Assembly: GCA_029339505.1 (NCBI GenBank)
Contig: JAQISU010001235.1
Location: 40,019,815-40,083,814, forward strand
Reading direction: 5' to 3'
DNA length: 64,000 bases
DNA from: Unio delphinus
Taxonomy: Eukaryota > Mollusca > Bivalvia > Unionida > Unionidae
Shown here: piece by piece, positions 46,817 to 60,883 of the stretch
Numbering within the stretch: the stretch's first letter is position 1
Layout of the letters: each line of letters starts with the position of its first letter
Program-made: the position numbers and the translations under genes
The notes under the pieces: generated by a model
Database searches by the model: none
What the model was told of the DNA's origin: nothing
Seen by the model: only the letters and a program-made list of their open reading frames with translations

Positions 46817-46901
<85 letters not shown>

Positions 46902-47065
46902 TAACATCAGTTAGTGTAGGCAACATTGGCTCTAAGCACTCAAGCAGCTGTGATGTTGGAATTGGATAAAGTGCACATGACTTTGGTACATATACCAACA
47001 CTAGAGTAGGTTCCGCCGCTTGTAATACATATATGAAAAACGGAAACAATTGGATACTTTTAATT
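45775..47065 (-). mobile_element. LINE copy 2, antisense RT fragment
   Basis: Minus-strand pieces of the same LINE: NDLKNYRPVSNLSFI (46,740), NVQSAYRPCHSTETILLKVF (46,620), LTLLDLSATFDTIYHD and, near 46,240, YADDTQIC-type text. Frames are broken repeatedly. A (GA)n tract at 46,819-46,898 interrupts the linker before the RT domain at the same place as in copy 3. Confidence 0.85.
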
Positions 47066-47269
47066 GGGAATACATCCGGCAAATGACGACATTATCAATT
47101 TCTACAGTAAAGTTCACAGTTTACAAGTTTAACAACTGATCAAGTATGTTTTGTTTGGTTTATATATTTTTCCGCCTAACTGAAGCCCATTGTTGTTGAT
47201 TTCTTATATAGAAGAAAAGTAAATTGTATGCATCTTTATATATCTACAATATTCATCCGTTTATATTAG

Positions 47270-47385
47270 CTGGGAATAAACACCATTTCACCTGAAATTG
47301 TGGTGCCTGTAAGGGATGTTATAGAACAGGTGTCTTTGAACTGTCCTGGCACCTATGGGGCACTGCCTCCCTATATTGTCCAAGG
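47270..47385 (+). other. Possible orphan exon
   Basis: A 116-bp open segment reads LGINTISPEIVVPVRDVIEQ then VSLNCPGTYGALPPYIVQ. It is preceded by tttatattag and followed by caag|gtaatg, i.e. acceptor- and donor-like sites. No other exon is visible nearby and the family is not recognised. It may belong to a gene beyond the window or be an isolated remnant. Confidence 0.3.
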
Positions 47386-47744
47386 TAATGTCATCAAGCT
47401 CTCACTTCTCATTTTTCTCATTGCTGCTTTTGTCTCCTTTTTTCTGTTATCATAAGCTACATCTCCCTTTTAGATAGACACTTTCTTCTTGTTTATAAAT
47501 CCATTGGACTCACTATACTTATTGTTCATCTTTGGCACTTTTCAGTATTTTATTCCTTAAATTTCACATAAAATCCAACATAACCACTTAGCAAGTGTGA
47601 TCTACCATATTTGGATTCAGATTGGCTTATTGCAAACATTTTATTCACTACACAAAGGAGGGAAGCTTTTTATTTACATGACGAAGAGGATGGGTAGGTT
47701 GACTGGGGGTTAGTGACCTCATGTATGTGAAGACAGTGTAAAGT

Positions 47745-48318
47745 GTTTAAAGCTTATACTTTATAATAAGACTGGGTCATGTCCATCTGTCTCTGATGTT
47801 AAGTTTATACTTTATAATAAGACTGGGTCATGTCCATCTGTCTCTGATGTTAAGTTTATACTTTATAATAAGACTGGGTCATGTCCATCTGTCTCTGATG
47901 TTAAGTTTATACTTTATAATAAGACTGGGTCATGTCCATCTGTCTCTGATGTTAAGTTTATACTTTATAATAAGACTGGGTCATGTCCATCTGTCTCTGA
48001 TGTTAAGTTTATACTTTATAATAAGACTGGGTCATGTCCATCTGTCTCTGATGTTAAGTTTATACTTTATAATAAGACTGGGTCATGTCCATCTGTCTTT
48101 GATGTTAAGTTTATACTTTATAATAAGACTGGGTCATGTCCATCTGTCTCTGATGTTAAGTTTATACTTTATAATAAGATTGGGTCATGTCCATCTGTCT
48201 CTGATGTTAAGTTTATACTTTATAATAAGACTGGGTCATGTCCATCTGACTCTGATGTTAAGCTTATACTTTATAATAAGACTGGGTCATGTCCATCTGT
48301 CTCTGAGGTTAAGATCTA
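47745..48318. repeat. 51-bp satellite
   Basis: Eleven near-identical units of 51 bp with agtttatactttataataag and actgggtcatgtccatctgt. The unit is 17 codons, so one frame stays open through the array (47,796-48,440), with no other sign of a real protein. Confidence 0.96.
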
Positions 48319-48925
48319 CATCTATCAACCAACTAAAAAGTTCTTTACTTTATGTGAATTGTACTTTATGTGAATTGTACTTTTTGAAGGAGAGGTGCAG
48401 ACTAATTGGTACATTGACCTTTGACCTAGCTTTTACATAATATGATATAATATGATTTATCCTAAATCACCCGTGTGAAGTTCAATAAGTGTTGATATGA
48501 ATACAACACAACTCATTGTTAAAACAATTCAATTTATTTCCAAAATGTATTTTGGTAGTAAATCACAAATAAGAAAACAGCAGCTAAAATAGTTCAAGGA
48601 CCATTACAGAAACATTAAAATAAGACACAGCTTGGTACTTCCTATAATTGTTTTTAATAAGCGAGACTAAGTACATTTGTTACTTGTACAGTCCCTAGTT
48701 AAATTACAGATTATTGAAAAAAAAATTAAGTTTGCACATTACGTAAGAGCTGCACTTTTCTGTTAAGCTTAAAAATTAATGTAAAGCCTTTTAATGTGAG
48801 ATTAAGTTAATTTATATCTAGATCATATTTTGTATTTTTTATTATTTTGTTTAAAATGTGGCACACATGGGTAAAATGTCTGTTCTGACTAGATAACTCT
48901 TACCCCTGTCTAGGTCCAGCAGAGT
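48319..48925. other. Unannotated interval
   Basis: Diverse AT-rich sequence with no gene or element that I can identify. Confidence 0.5.
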
Positions 48926-48929
48926 TATC

Positions 48930-49440
48930 TCTCTTAAATGCAATGAAGTACTTGGTGTTGTAAGTAAGATGCAACGAGCAAACTGATCCACCAATATTTG
49001 TCGTTGAAGATGATGACATTATCGAGGTAAGCATCATAACTATATAGACCAGAGATAATCATGTTCATTATACATTGAAAAGTACTTGGCGAACCTTTCA
49101 TCCCAAAAGGTGTCACTTTCTATTGCTAGAGTTTATCTGGAATATCGAAATTTGCTTTTGAGCTTTCCGACAGTGGATGTTGCCAAAATGCTTTTCAGAA
49201 GGTAAAATTTAGTGACATACTTGGCATTTCCAATCTAATCAATGCAGGCATCGATTCTTGATAATTGAAATGAATTTGTTTTAGTCACATTGTTCAACTT
49301 CCTATAATCAGTGCACATACGCAGGTTTAACCTGGTTTGAGAACAAGTATAGACGGTGAATTCCATTCACTTTTACTGGGCTCAATGAAATCATTCTCCA
49401 ATAAATACTGAAATTATTTTTCAAGTATTCCGGGTTGAGA
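48930..49440 (-). pseudogene. Ty3/Gypsy reverse transcriptase remnant
   Basis: Minus-strand pieces read DYRKLNNVTKTNSFQLSRID (49,310), then FGMKGSPSTFQCIMNMIISG (49,100) and YLDNVIIF (49,030). The last corresponds to the YxDD active site of Gypsy-type RT, here with Asn at the second Asp. Frameshifts and stops occur throughout. Confidence 0.8.
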
Positions 49441-49559
49441 GGGTTCAGCTTTTACGGGTGGGGTTTGGAATTTACAATTTCAACGTCATGAAAAATTGTA
49501 TGTTTTTGTGGCAACATCTGAAAAAACGTGCTTGTATATCATTAATAACTGTTTAAATT

Positions 49560-50022
49560 AATTCCTTTCTGGCTCTCGCAAATTCTACACGAGTTTCTCC
49601 TGTTTCCATTTTATGGTCCTGAATTTTTGTCGAGAAGCCTCAAGGACTAACTCATAACCCTCTAAGATGAATTTTTTAACCAGATTATATTCAGTGCTTA
49701 GCGACAGTGAATTGTAAACATCACTAGCTGTTTTGTAACTGCACATAGCAATAATAGAGTCCCAGCGGAAGAAACTATTTGTCTACTTCTTTTTCTCTAA
49801 AAGGGCAATAACCCAATATTCTTGGTGGCATTAAAACTTAAATTTGTATGGGAAGTAAGTACGTGCATTTCACTTGCCAATTCTATTTCTTTCATTCAAA
49901 ATTCATATTCTCGTTTTCCGTCTGTTTGTGTACTTTTAACTGCATTTGTTTTTCTTCTTGTATAACTGCAATAAATGTTTAAATTGTGTTCTTTCTGTAA
50001 CAGCATTTATCTCCCGCTCTCC

Positions 50023-50088
<66 letters not shown>

Positions 50089-50210
50089 TTTTAACTGGAT
50101 TATTTTCTCTATCATCTTTATCCGCTTGTAACTGCATTTGTTTTTTTCCTCTCCTCTTTTTCCAATTGCAACTGCGTTTGTTGATCTTTTTTGTGAAGGT
50201 CAAGTTTTTT
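49560..50210 (-). pseudogene. Ty3/Gypsy gag remnant
   Basis: At 49,620-49,750 the minus strand reads YNSLSLSTEYNLVKKFILEG and ELVLEASRQKFR, matching the capsid region of Gypsy-type Gag. Upstream (49,850-50,210) is a charged Lys/Glu/Gln-rich stretch interrupted by a (GA)n tract at 50,027-50,087, resembling the coiled-coil region before the capsid. Only ~120 bp separates this from the RT remnant, so the protease region is deleted. Confidence 0.65.
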
Positions 50211-50414
50211 AAACTCCAATTCCATCCTGTATTTTAATTTTAATTTCAATACTTTTATGTCAGAGTCTTATACAGACTTACTGATCGAAACCAGCCACTT
50301 TTATCCAAAACACTCTTTTCCACCAAAACAAATGTTTTTTATTTCTCGCTTTGTCAAAGAGGTTTGTGCCTCTGGAAGATATTATTTTCAGGCAAGTTGA
50401 AGCAATTCATCTTG

Positions 50415-50600
50415 TTTTTAGAAAGAAGGTCTAACTGTTCCTGGTTAAAATATTTGTCTACTTCGTTTTCACGAAAAGGGACACTAGCCTAATAAAAAGG
50501 TCTAAATGTTCCTGGGTAAAATATTTGTCTACTTCTTTTTCTTTAAATGGGGCTCTAACCTAATAGAAAAGGCCTAACTCTTCAAGGGTACAATTTGAAA
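50415..50600. repeat. ~72-bp tandem duplication
   Basis: About 2.5 copies of aaggtctaactgttcctgg, taaaatatttgtctacttc and cctaata. A related single unit is at 49,775-49,830. Bases 50,600-51,180 contain nothing recognised. Confidence 0.7.
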
Positions 50601-51269
50601 GGAAGATTTTCATATTGATTTCACTCGACCTCTAAGGGGAAAATATATTCGTCAACTTTAAGGTGCTGAAGATGTGTACAATGTTGTGTGTTTATCTTAT
50701 GACATACACGCTCATTTAACAGATGTACGTGACTGGAAAGGTTGAGGTTTTGAGACTTAGACAAAAGAAGTGGCCAATTATGCTCAAGAGTCGTTATCCT
50801 AAAATCCATCGTCCAGTCAAACCTTGGTAAGTGACAGAAACAAAAGAGAACCGAGGACAACCACTTCTTTCAGGACAGGACTGTCATGGATATTCACCAA
50901 TGACCATTCTAAGCTGACACCTGTGTGACTATACAAAACGTAGAGACACTACCCTATGACACCTTGGTTACAAAAAAAATGAAGTGCAGAGACTTGTTTA
51001 TATTCTTTTTTGATCGTTGTAATGTGTGTATGTTATTGCTGAACTAAGCCATTTTGGCTTTTGTGTATTTTTGTCTTTCGTGTTGTTCCATTTTAATCAA
51101 GTGTTGAAATAAACGTGTGCTGAGAAAAATATAAAATCTTTTCTTTTCTGCTTTCGTGTCAAACGTAACATTCCGTACACTACTATGGCTATCTCTGATG
51201 TTTCTGCTCCGTCTTCCTCCACGTTTCAAAGTCATCGACGAATACTGAGATAGTACTAGTTGGGAGGCA

Positions 51270-51914
51270 TTGTATCTTCTCCATTCCTTTAACTTGTTAA
51301 TTGCCAGACCTAGCGGTTCAGGCAAAACCATATTTGTCAAACGTTTGATCGAACATACACGTCATTTGATCGATCGTCCAACTCAGCACATCGTGTGGTG
51401 TTTCAGAAAGTGGCAATCGAAGTACAGCCTCTTGGGAGAAAGTCAAGGTGATTCCATTGTGTTTGTGGAAGGCATTCCCTGCGAAGACGACAGGATCGTG
51501 TCTGACCCCAGTCAAACCCATTTGGTCATTAACGACGACATGTTAGGAGAAGACGAAGAAGTAATTGAACTGTGGTTCACGCGCAAGGGGCATCATCGTA
51601 ATGCCAGTGTTATTTAACTTACACTAAATTTGTTTCAACAAAGTAAAGCCCATCGCTCCATTAGTCTCAATGCTCATTACGTGGTCTTGTTTAAAAGCCC
51701 TAGAAATTAATCGCAAGTGCAAGTCTTAGCCAAACAGTTAGGAACACTTTGGCTGACTCATGCGTACAATAATGCCACTAAAACCTCACACGCATATTTA
51801 CTCGTGGAGTTAAAACTCACAAGCCCCGATTGTTTGCCATTTCGTATCCACCTGTTTCACGACTGGTGCAAAGACGGAGGACCTGTCGTGTACACGACCC
51901 CGTTGTCGACATAA
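51270..51914 (+). pseudogene. FtsK/HerA-type packaging ATPase, two stops
   Basis: A single frame runs the whole length with in-frame TAA at 51,615-51,617 and 51,708-51,710. Walker A is PSGSGKT near residue 14. Walker B is THLVINDDML near residue 88. A sensor-like GHHRNAS then LTLNLFQQ follows. Length (~215 codons) fits Polinton/adintovirus genome-packaging ATPases of the A32/FtsK-HerA class. The frame may extend upstream to 51,185. The gene is otherwise well preserved. Confidence 0.85.
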
Positions 51915-52099
51915 AAACAACAGCAAACACTAAACATCATTAAAACACTCAGGTGCATCGACTCTGTCTCACACATCGTCAACATGACGTCCCTTTAGTC
52001 TCATCTTCCCATCAAATTGATTCTAGGAGGTGTCATCATTTGTTCCCTCATAAAATGAGATTGCAATGCTCCCAAAGTCCTCCCCAAGAAAAAAAAGTG

Positions 52100-52468
52100 G
52101 AGTGTTGGGAACTGCAGATTGGGTTCGCATTGGCAAAACCAAATGCACTTTCGACAAAGGTTACTTACCCAATCGGATCACCTAATTATTTTGTGTCACT
52201 CAACGAGTGCGTGTTCGTCATCCTGCTATCTGTAAATTGGAAGACATGAACGGGGAAGTATTAAAAAAGAAGGTTTTACTTGCCTGAGTTACAACGTTTA
52301 ACTAAAACAGAAGACGAAATGTACGACATCGACAGCATTCTCGAACGAAAATCCCATAAAGTGTGAAAACGTCGTGTCAAAGATGTCAAAGTACGTTGGA
52401 ATTCATACCCTCCCAATTTTGATTCTTGGATCCACGCTTTGCAAGTCATCGACTATAAAAAGAAGTAA
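52100..52468 (+). pseudogene. Polinton integrase C-terminus with chromodomain
   Basis: Open pieces in changing frames read ADWVRIGKTKCTFDKGYLPN (52,115), then a CKLEDMNGEVLK block (52,235) and, at about 52,390-52,468, RWNSYPPNFDSWIHALQVID. A basic SH3-like segment followed by a chromodomain ending in W-x2-YP-x3-SWI is the usual C-terminus of Polinton retroviral-type integrases. The catalytic RNase H-fold core (DDE) is absent here. Confidence 0.7.
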
Positions 52469-52472
52469 CTAT

Positions 52473-52820
52473 CATGCCCTTCAACACAGCCTCAGCAGCC
52501 ACAGTGACCACTCTTTCACCCAGTTCTTCTCTGCAAGATCTACAAACGCAACCCTTGTGGGTGTGATGCGGAGAACTTGTGCCTAAAACGCAAATCGTCT
52601 TTTCCTGTCAAATCTTTGTGTTGTATTGTGTCATCGGTGCAGGCATTGCCAATTTCAGTTTGCAACAAGGAGACAAACAATTGAAGACCATTTTACTCAG
52701 TAGTTGCATCAGTTATCTTCTTCCCAAACCTTCCCTTAAGTACACTTTAAAAGGTAAGAACAACAACAACAACTGGAGCCTTGCGTCCGACGTCAGTCAT
52801 TCTCCTAGCAGTCCTCCCTA
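52473..52820 (+). pseudogene. Small membrane protein of element 3
   Basis: It starts MPFNTASAATVTTLSPSSSL at 52,473. After a TGA and a frame change near 52,565 it continues with a transmembrane segment (FVLYCVIGAGIANFSLQQGD) and LLSSCISYLLPKPSLKYTLK. The SSC-YLLP-P-K pattern is common in uncharacterised Polinton-linked membrane proteins. The end is Asn- and Ser-rich. The function is unknown. Confidence 0.5.
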
Positions 52821-52888
52821 AAATCTCAAGCCTCTTTAAGACACTCCTCTGACCTCTAGTGACCCTTCGGACAGCGGAGCTTTGCAAT

Positions 52889-53150
52889 TATGAACAACAA
52901 CAACAACCAATTTTACTTAACGTTACCCAGTGACAGTAGTCCGTGGAGGTGTTTCCTAACAACAATTTGTGCTGTTACACGGCTGAATTAACTCAAGCCA
53001 TTCATTTTGATCTAGAAGCTCGTTGGGAAGTATGGTTGGTGGAAATAAAACACCCTACACAAATCAAAAACATCGTCGAAAATCACGCAACTTTCCCACG
53101 TCGCTATATAGATCCAATGGTTCCCATGTTAAATTCCCATTGACGCTATA
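52889..53150 (+). pseudogene. Conserved Polinton structural-type protein, N-terminus
   Basis: The start region near 52,889 is Asn-rich, then FYLTLPSDSS, VFPNNNLCCYTAELTQAIHF and LEARWEVWLVEIKHP follow, with a frame change near 52,940. This N-terminal block is widespread in uncharacterised Polinton-associated proteins of cnidarians, molluscs and arthropods. It stops where the terminal repeat begins, so only about 80 codons remain. Confidence 0.5.
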
Positions 53151-53197
53151 CATCACAAGGGTGATTGTTAAAATCTTGACCCTATACAGCCCCCGCG

Positions 53198-53231
<34 letters not shown>

Positions 53232-53280
53232 AACGTATTTACCCAATGACCCGATATAGCCCTCTATTACAACTGAGAGG
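53100..53280 (-). repeat. Terminal-repeat-like end of element 3
   Basis: Contains cccatgttaaattcccattg followed by gacgctata, gaccctatacagcccc and gacccgatatagccct, like the sub-repeats at 23.9-24.1 kb. A (GT)n tract at 53,200-53,229 is expanded inside it. Confidence 0.55.
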
Positions 53281-53396
53281 CTAACCTTCAGGAGGAGTAA
53301 CAAATTTGTCAAGTTAACCGCCCTTGTGGTCATATTGGATGAAAATACAGCACCATTTTCATTTTGTAACACACATACTCATTTGCTCTATTTCCC

Positions 53397-53648
53397 ATGT
53401 GGTTAAATAGGTTTTATCCAAATATTAACATCGGCCCATTAAGAGAAACAAGATGGTATTATATACTATCTATCTCCATGATACCATTACTTGCATACTT
53501 GCTCTTTGATAAAATTACACCTATCTTACTCCCTGAGTATCTTGTATTGATGATAGCTCGCCGCTACCACAACATGTTCTCTCATTACTTACCCCTTGCT
53601 CACTGGGGACATTATACACTCCCTAATTTCGTGATAACTAAACTATAA
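53397..53648 (+). other. Open segment of unknown nature
   Basis: An 83-codon ORF, NIGPLRETRWYYILSISMIP then hydrophobic LLAYLLFDKITPILLPEY. I recognise no family and see no flanking splice sites. It lies between element 3 and the 28-bp satellite. Confidence 0.15.
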
Positions 53649-53684
53649 CTAACTATGCTCACTGATAAAAGTTCATACACCCTT

Positions 53685-55460
53685 GATCTCTGAAAACATT
53701 ATATAGACTCCCATTCTCTGAAAACATTATATAGACTCCCATTCTCTGAAAACATTATATAGACTCCCATTCTCTGAAAACATTATATAGACTCCCATTC
53801 TCTGAAAACATTATATAGACTCCCATTCTCTGAAAACATTATATAGACTCCCATTCTCTGAAAACATTACATAGACTCCCATTCTCTGAAAACATTATAT
53901 AGACTCCCATTCTCTGAAAACATTATATAGACTCCCATTCTCTGAAAACATTATATAGACTCCCATTCTCTGAAAACATTACATAGACTCCCATTCTCTG
54001 AAAACATTACATAGACTCCCATTCTCTGAAAACATTACATAGACTCCCATTCTCTGAAAACATTATATAGACTCCCATTCTCTGAAAACATTATATAGAC
54101 TCCCATTCTCTGAAAACATTATATAGACTCCCATTCTCTGAAAGCATTATATAGACTCCCATTCTCTGAAAACATGATGTAGACTCCCATTCTCTGAAAA
54201 CGTTATATAGACTCCCATTCTCTGAAAACATTATATAGACTCCCACTCTCTGAAAACATTATATAGACTCCCATTCTCTGAAAACATTATATAGACTCCC
54301 GCTCTCTGAAAACATTATATAGACTCCCATTCTCTGAAAACATTATATAGACTCCCATTCTCTGAAAACATTACATAGACTCCCATTCTCTGAAAACATT
54401 ATATAGACTCCCATTCTCTGAAAACATTATATAGACTCCCATTCTCTGAAAAAATTATATAGACTCCCATTCTCTGAAAACATTATATAGACTCCCGCTC
54501 TCTGAAAACATTATATAGACTCCCGCTCTCTGAAAACATTATATAGACTCCCATTCTCTGAAAACATTATATACACTCCCATTCTCTGAAAACATTATAT
54601 AGACTCCAATTCTCTGAGAACATTATATACACTCCCGCTCTCTGAAAACATTACATACACTCCCATTCTCTGAAAACATTATATAGACTCCCATTCTCTG
54701 AAAACATTATATAGACTCCCATTCTCTGAAAACATTATATAGACTCCCGCTCTCTGAAAACATTGTATAGACTCCCATTCTCTGAAAACATTACATACAC
54801 TCCCATTCTCTGAAAACATTACATAGACTCCCATTCTCTGAAAACATTATATAGACTCCCGCTCTCTGAAAACATTATATAGACTCCCATTCTCTGAAAA
54901 CATTGTATAGACTCCCGCTCTCTGAAAACATTATATAGACTCCCATTCTCTGAAAACATTGTATAGACTCCCATTCTCTGAAAACATTACATAGACTCCC
55001 ATTCTCTGAAAAAATTACATAGACTCCCATTTTCTGAAAACATTATATAGACTCCCGCTCTCTGAAAACATTATATAGACTCCCATTCTCTGAAAACATT
55101 ACATACACTCCCATTCTCTGAAAACATTACATACACTCCCGCTCTCTGAAAACATTACATAGACTCCCATTCTCTGAAAACATTACATACACTCCCGCTC
55201 TCTGTAAACATTACATACACTCCCGCTCTCTGAAAACATTATATAGACTCCCATTCTCTGAAAACATTACATACACTCCCTCTCTCTGAAAACATTACAT
55301 ACACTCCCGCTCTCTGAAAACATTACATACACTCCCTCTCTCTGAAAACATTACATACACTCCCATTCTCTGAAAATATTATATAGACTCCCATTCTCTG
55401 AAAACATTGTATAGACTCCCGCTCTCTGAAAACATTGTATAGACTCCCGCTCTCTGAAAG
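53685..55460. repeat. 28-bp satellite, subfamily 1 (~63 copies)
   Basis: Units of actcccattctctgaaaac followed by attatatag. Variants (cccgctctctg; attacatac) increase towards the right, where they interleave. Confidence 0.98.
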
Positions 55461-55479
55461 AATTACATACATTGTAATC

Positions 55480-55795
55480 TCTGAAAATATTACATACTCT
55501 CTTGCTCTCTTAAAACTTTACGTTTACTCTTGCTCTCTTAAAACTTTACGTCTACTCTTGCTCTCTTAAAACTTTACGTCTACTCTTGCTCTCTTAAAAC
55601 TTTACGTCTACTCTTGCTCTCTTAAAACTTTACGTCTACTCTTGCTCTCTTAAAACTTTACGTCTACTCTTGCTCTCTTAAAACTTTACGTCTACTCTTG
55701 CTCTCTTAAAACTTTACGTTTACTCTTGCGCTCTTTAAACGTTACATTTACTCTTGCTCTCTTAAAGCATTACGTTTACGCTTGTTCTCTTAAAC
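55480..55795. repeat. 28-bp satellite, subfamily 2 (~11 copies)
   Basis: Units of cttgctctcttaaaacttta followed by cgtctact. Aligned to subfamily 1 about 20 of 28 bases agree, so both derive from one monomer. Confidence 0.95.
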
Positions 55796-55895
55796 GAAGA
55801 GGCATTAGCATCCAGACGAAACTAAAGGTCTACAGGGCGGCAGTGCTCCCCACACTACTTTACGCGTGCGAAACATGTGTAGCCTACCTTCTTAT
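55790..55895 (+). mobile_element. LINE RT thumb fragment
   Basis: The frame reads KRRGISIQTKLKVYRAAVLP then TLLYACETC, a highly typical piece of an RTE/CR1-like LINE ORF2 downstream of the RT active site. About 100 bp is recognisable. Confidence 0.65.
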
Positions 55896-57960
55896 TAAAG
55901 GACGCAAAAGTGTCAGACATGTGATAGTTGTAACAGACTGCACAGCGGGATTTTAACAAACATCTGTACCAAGGACTAAATCAATAGAGGAAATTGCTGA
56001 ACGTGCTGGGTATGTTGTATAGGCTACGGTAGAATAAGAGGCAGCATTACCGAAAACAGTAAAGGAGCCAAGCCCATTTTGTAAAACAGCTAAGCGCACC
56101 AGTGATTTAAAAAGCCAAACAAGCAACTGTGGGTGTACTTACCCGTTTGAAGTAGCTGATGGCTGATGTCAAAGATGACGTCGGTAAACTTGAAGAACAA
56201 GCCATAAAAAAGTACGTGAACCACCATGGCACCAGGCTGTGATGGAAACACCGAAGCAAACGTTTAATGAGGAAGGTCGTCATTGGATTTTTGACGACCC
56301 GATTCGTGCAGAATTGTATATAACAGACTGGAAAAATCTTGTGACGAATGTTTCTTTGTATAACATAAAACATTAAGTTTATAAGGAATATACTTCTTTT
56401 AAACAATTAAAAACACCAGGAAAACAATGAATACAGTTACAACTTGAATTTAGCACAATCGAAGGATAATAAGATAGGATAGACAAAACCGAAAAGGCTG
56501 GTAACACGACACCAAAATGTACACCTGCAACCACACAGAAAGAAAGAAAGGAAATGGTGCTGTCTTGGTTGAGTATGTGACCCCAACGACCTCACATATC
56601 AATTTGAAATATTTGTGGACCGGTTCATGCTGACAGACGTATTGAATGAAGACGAATCTAGTTTTCGATGGTTGCTTACCAATGACGCCATGGACAGAGA
56701 AAGATATCTCGAGCTGATGCATAAACTTGTAGAAAACATACATGATGTATATTAATTAGTACGACAACGATGTTGAATTCTGATGATGTTTTGCCCGAAA
56801 TATATGCAGCGATGCAACGGGGAATTATAAATACAGTCCAAATCCTTATCTCGATTATCACAGTCTCGTCAAAAAAAACAGAATTGGCTGTGCTTTTATT
56901 CCCCTGTTACCTCTGGTTTTATTAAACACAATTGAGATTGCGCTGACGTCGCTGGGAATTTATTGCAACTGGCGTAAAAACCAAATGGCGGACTTGACGC
57001 GAATAACATGTTGATATTTTCCCTTGAACGTGGTGCAGCAAAATCTCTTACGCGCTCTTCTGAATTTACCTCAATAAATGATTACGTCAAGTGGAGAATT
57101 TCGGTGTTGACTGGTAAAGAATTATGGAGAACAGTTCCTGCTTGGTCCCTTGGTCCAAAGATATTCCCGAAAATCAAACTGTTTTTTTCTTTTGTGAAGA
57201 AATTCTAATGGAAAGAGAGACAGCGTAAAGAATAAGAATATAATGTATTTTATTGGTACGTTGTGAAATTGCATTGGGATTTTCAAAACGAGAGACTATA
57301 CCGAAATAAAACATAAGTGTATCTTGGTCTCGATTTGTATAAAAAGGAAAAAACAAGTACGCACTCCGATGTACATCATTCAAACATCATGGGAATAAAG
57401 TGATGTAAGTTTTACCTGATTTGTCAACCATTGAGAGTAGTCACATGTTTATAGAGAGATGTGGGTAGCTTTGACAAGGTCCGTCAGGTGTTTGTTTTTA
57501 ACATCTTCATGAAATGGACGCAAAGACCTTTAACTGCTTTATACCCATGCAATATCAAAGTCCTACGTCCTGCTACGTGGATAAAGATTTGGTAGTGGTC
57601 GCTGCTAATGTGGCCTCTCAAAGGTAGTCAGTATAGAGGTAGTGATGACAGGGTCCAACAGTTTGTATCCGTAAGGTCTTTTTCACTTAGGTTGAGTTAA
57701 AGATGTTTAACACATTTGTTTCAGATATCTAAAACCTCCTAAAATGGTTAGTGGCACAGTCAACGTTTGACTTTCATCGTCCTTCTTGTCTCCGTCACAC
57801 TATTTTTTCTTTACTTCTACCTTTCGTTTCTTTTTTTCACTTCTTGATGTTGCTGTTGAATGACAATGACAATGGCTTGTTATGCTTTGGTTTTGGTACC
57901 CAAAATTCTACCACTCCTCGCATTCTCCGGCACGTGCACCGCAATAATTCTTACAATAGT
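55896..57960. other. Mostly unrecognised interval
   Basis: Nothing identified with confidence. At 56,598-56,752 (+) an open stretch reads YQFEIFVDRFMLTDVLNEDE then SSFRWLLTNDAMDRERYLEL and ends in a stop. It looks protein-like, but no family or splice context is evident. Confidence 0.3.
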
Positions 57961-57975
57961 ACAGACTCTAGGTCA

Positions 57976-60780
<2,805 letters not shown>

Positions 60781-60790
60781 TGACCTTTGT

Positions 60791-60795
<5 letters not shown>

Positions 60796-60880
<85 letters not shown>
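60796..60880. repeat. (TA)n microsatellite
   Basis: TA tract just upstream, in LINE orientation, of the recognisable endonuclease end of copy 3. From 60,960 to 61,390 nothing is recognised. Confidence 0.98.

Positions 60881-60883
<3 letters not shown>

Larger units (their letters stand above)
51180..53280 (+). mobile_element. Polinton-like element 3 (ATPase-integrase part)
   Basis: Plus-strand remnants in order: packaging ATPase, integrase C-terminus with chromodomain, a small membrane protein and a FYLTLPS-type protein. These are followed by terminal-repeat-like sequence at 53,105-53,280 (cccatgttaaattcccattg, gacgctata). The left part of the element, including most of the integrase, is missing. 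A short ORF MAISDVSAPSSSTFQSHR at 51,185 may be the start of the ATPase gene. Confidence 0.72.

Noticed and set aside
47796..48440. 214-aa ORF of a 17-residue repeat
   Set aside because: The 51-bp satellite keeps a frame open by its period alone; there is no unique N-terminus or signal and flanks are non-coding.
53685..55460. CRISPR-like array of 28-bp repeats
   Set aside because: Repeats are head to tail without spacers; it is a satellite.
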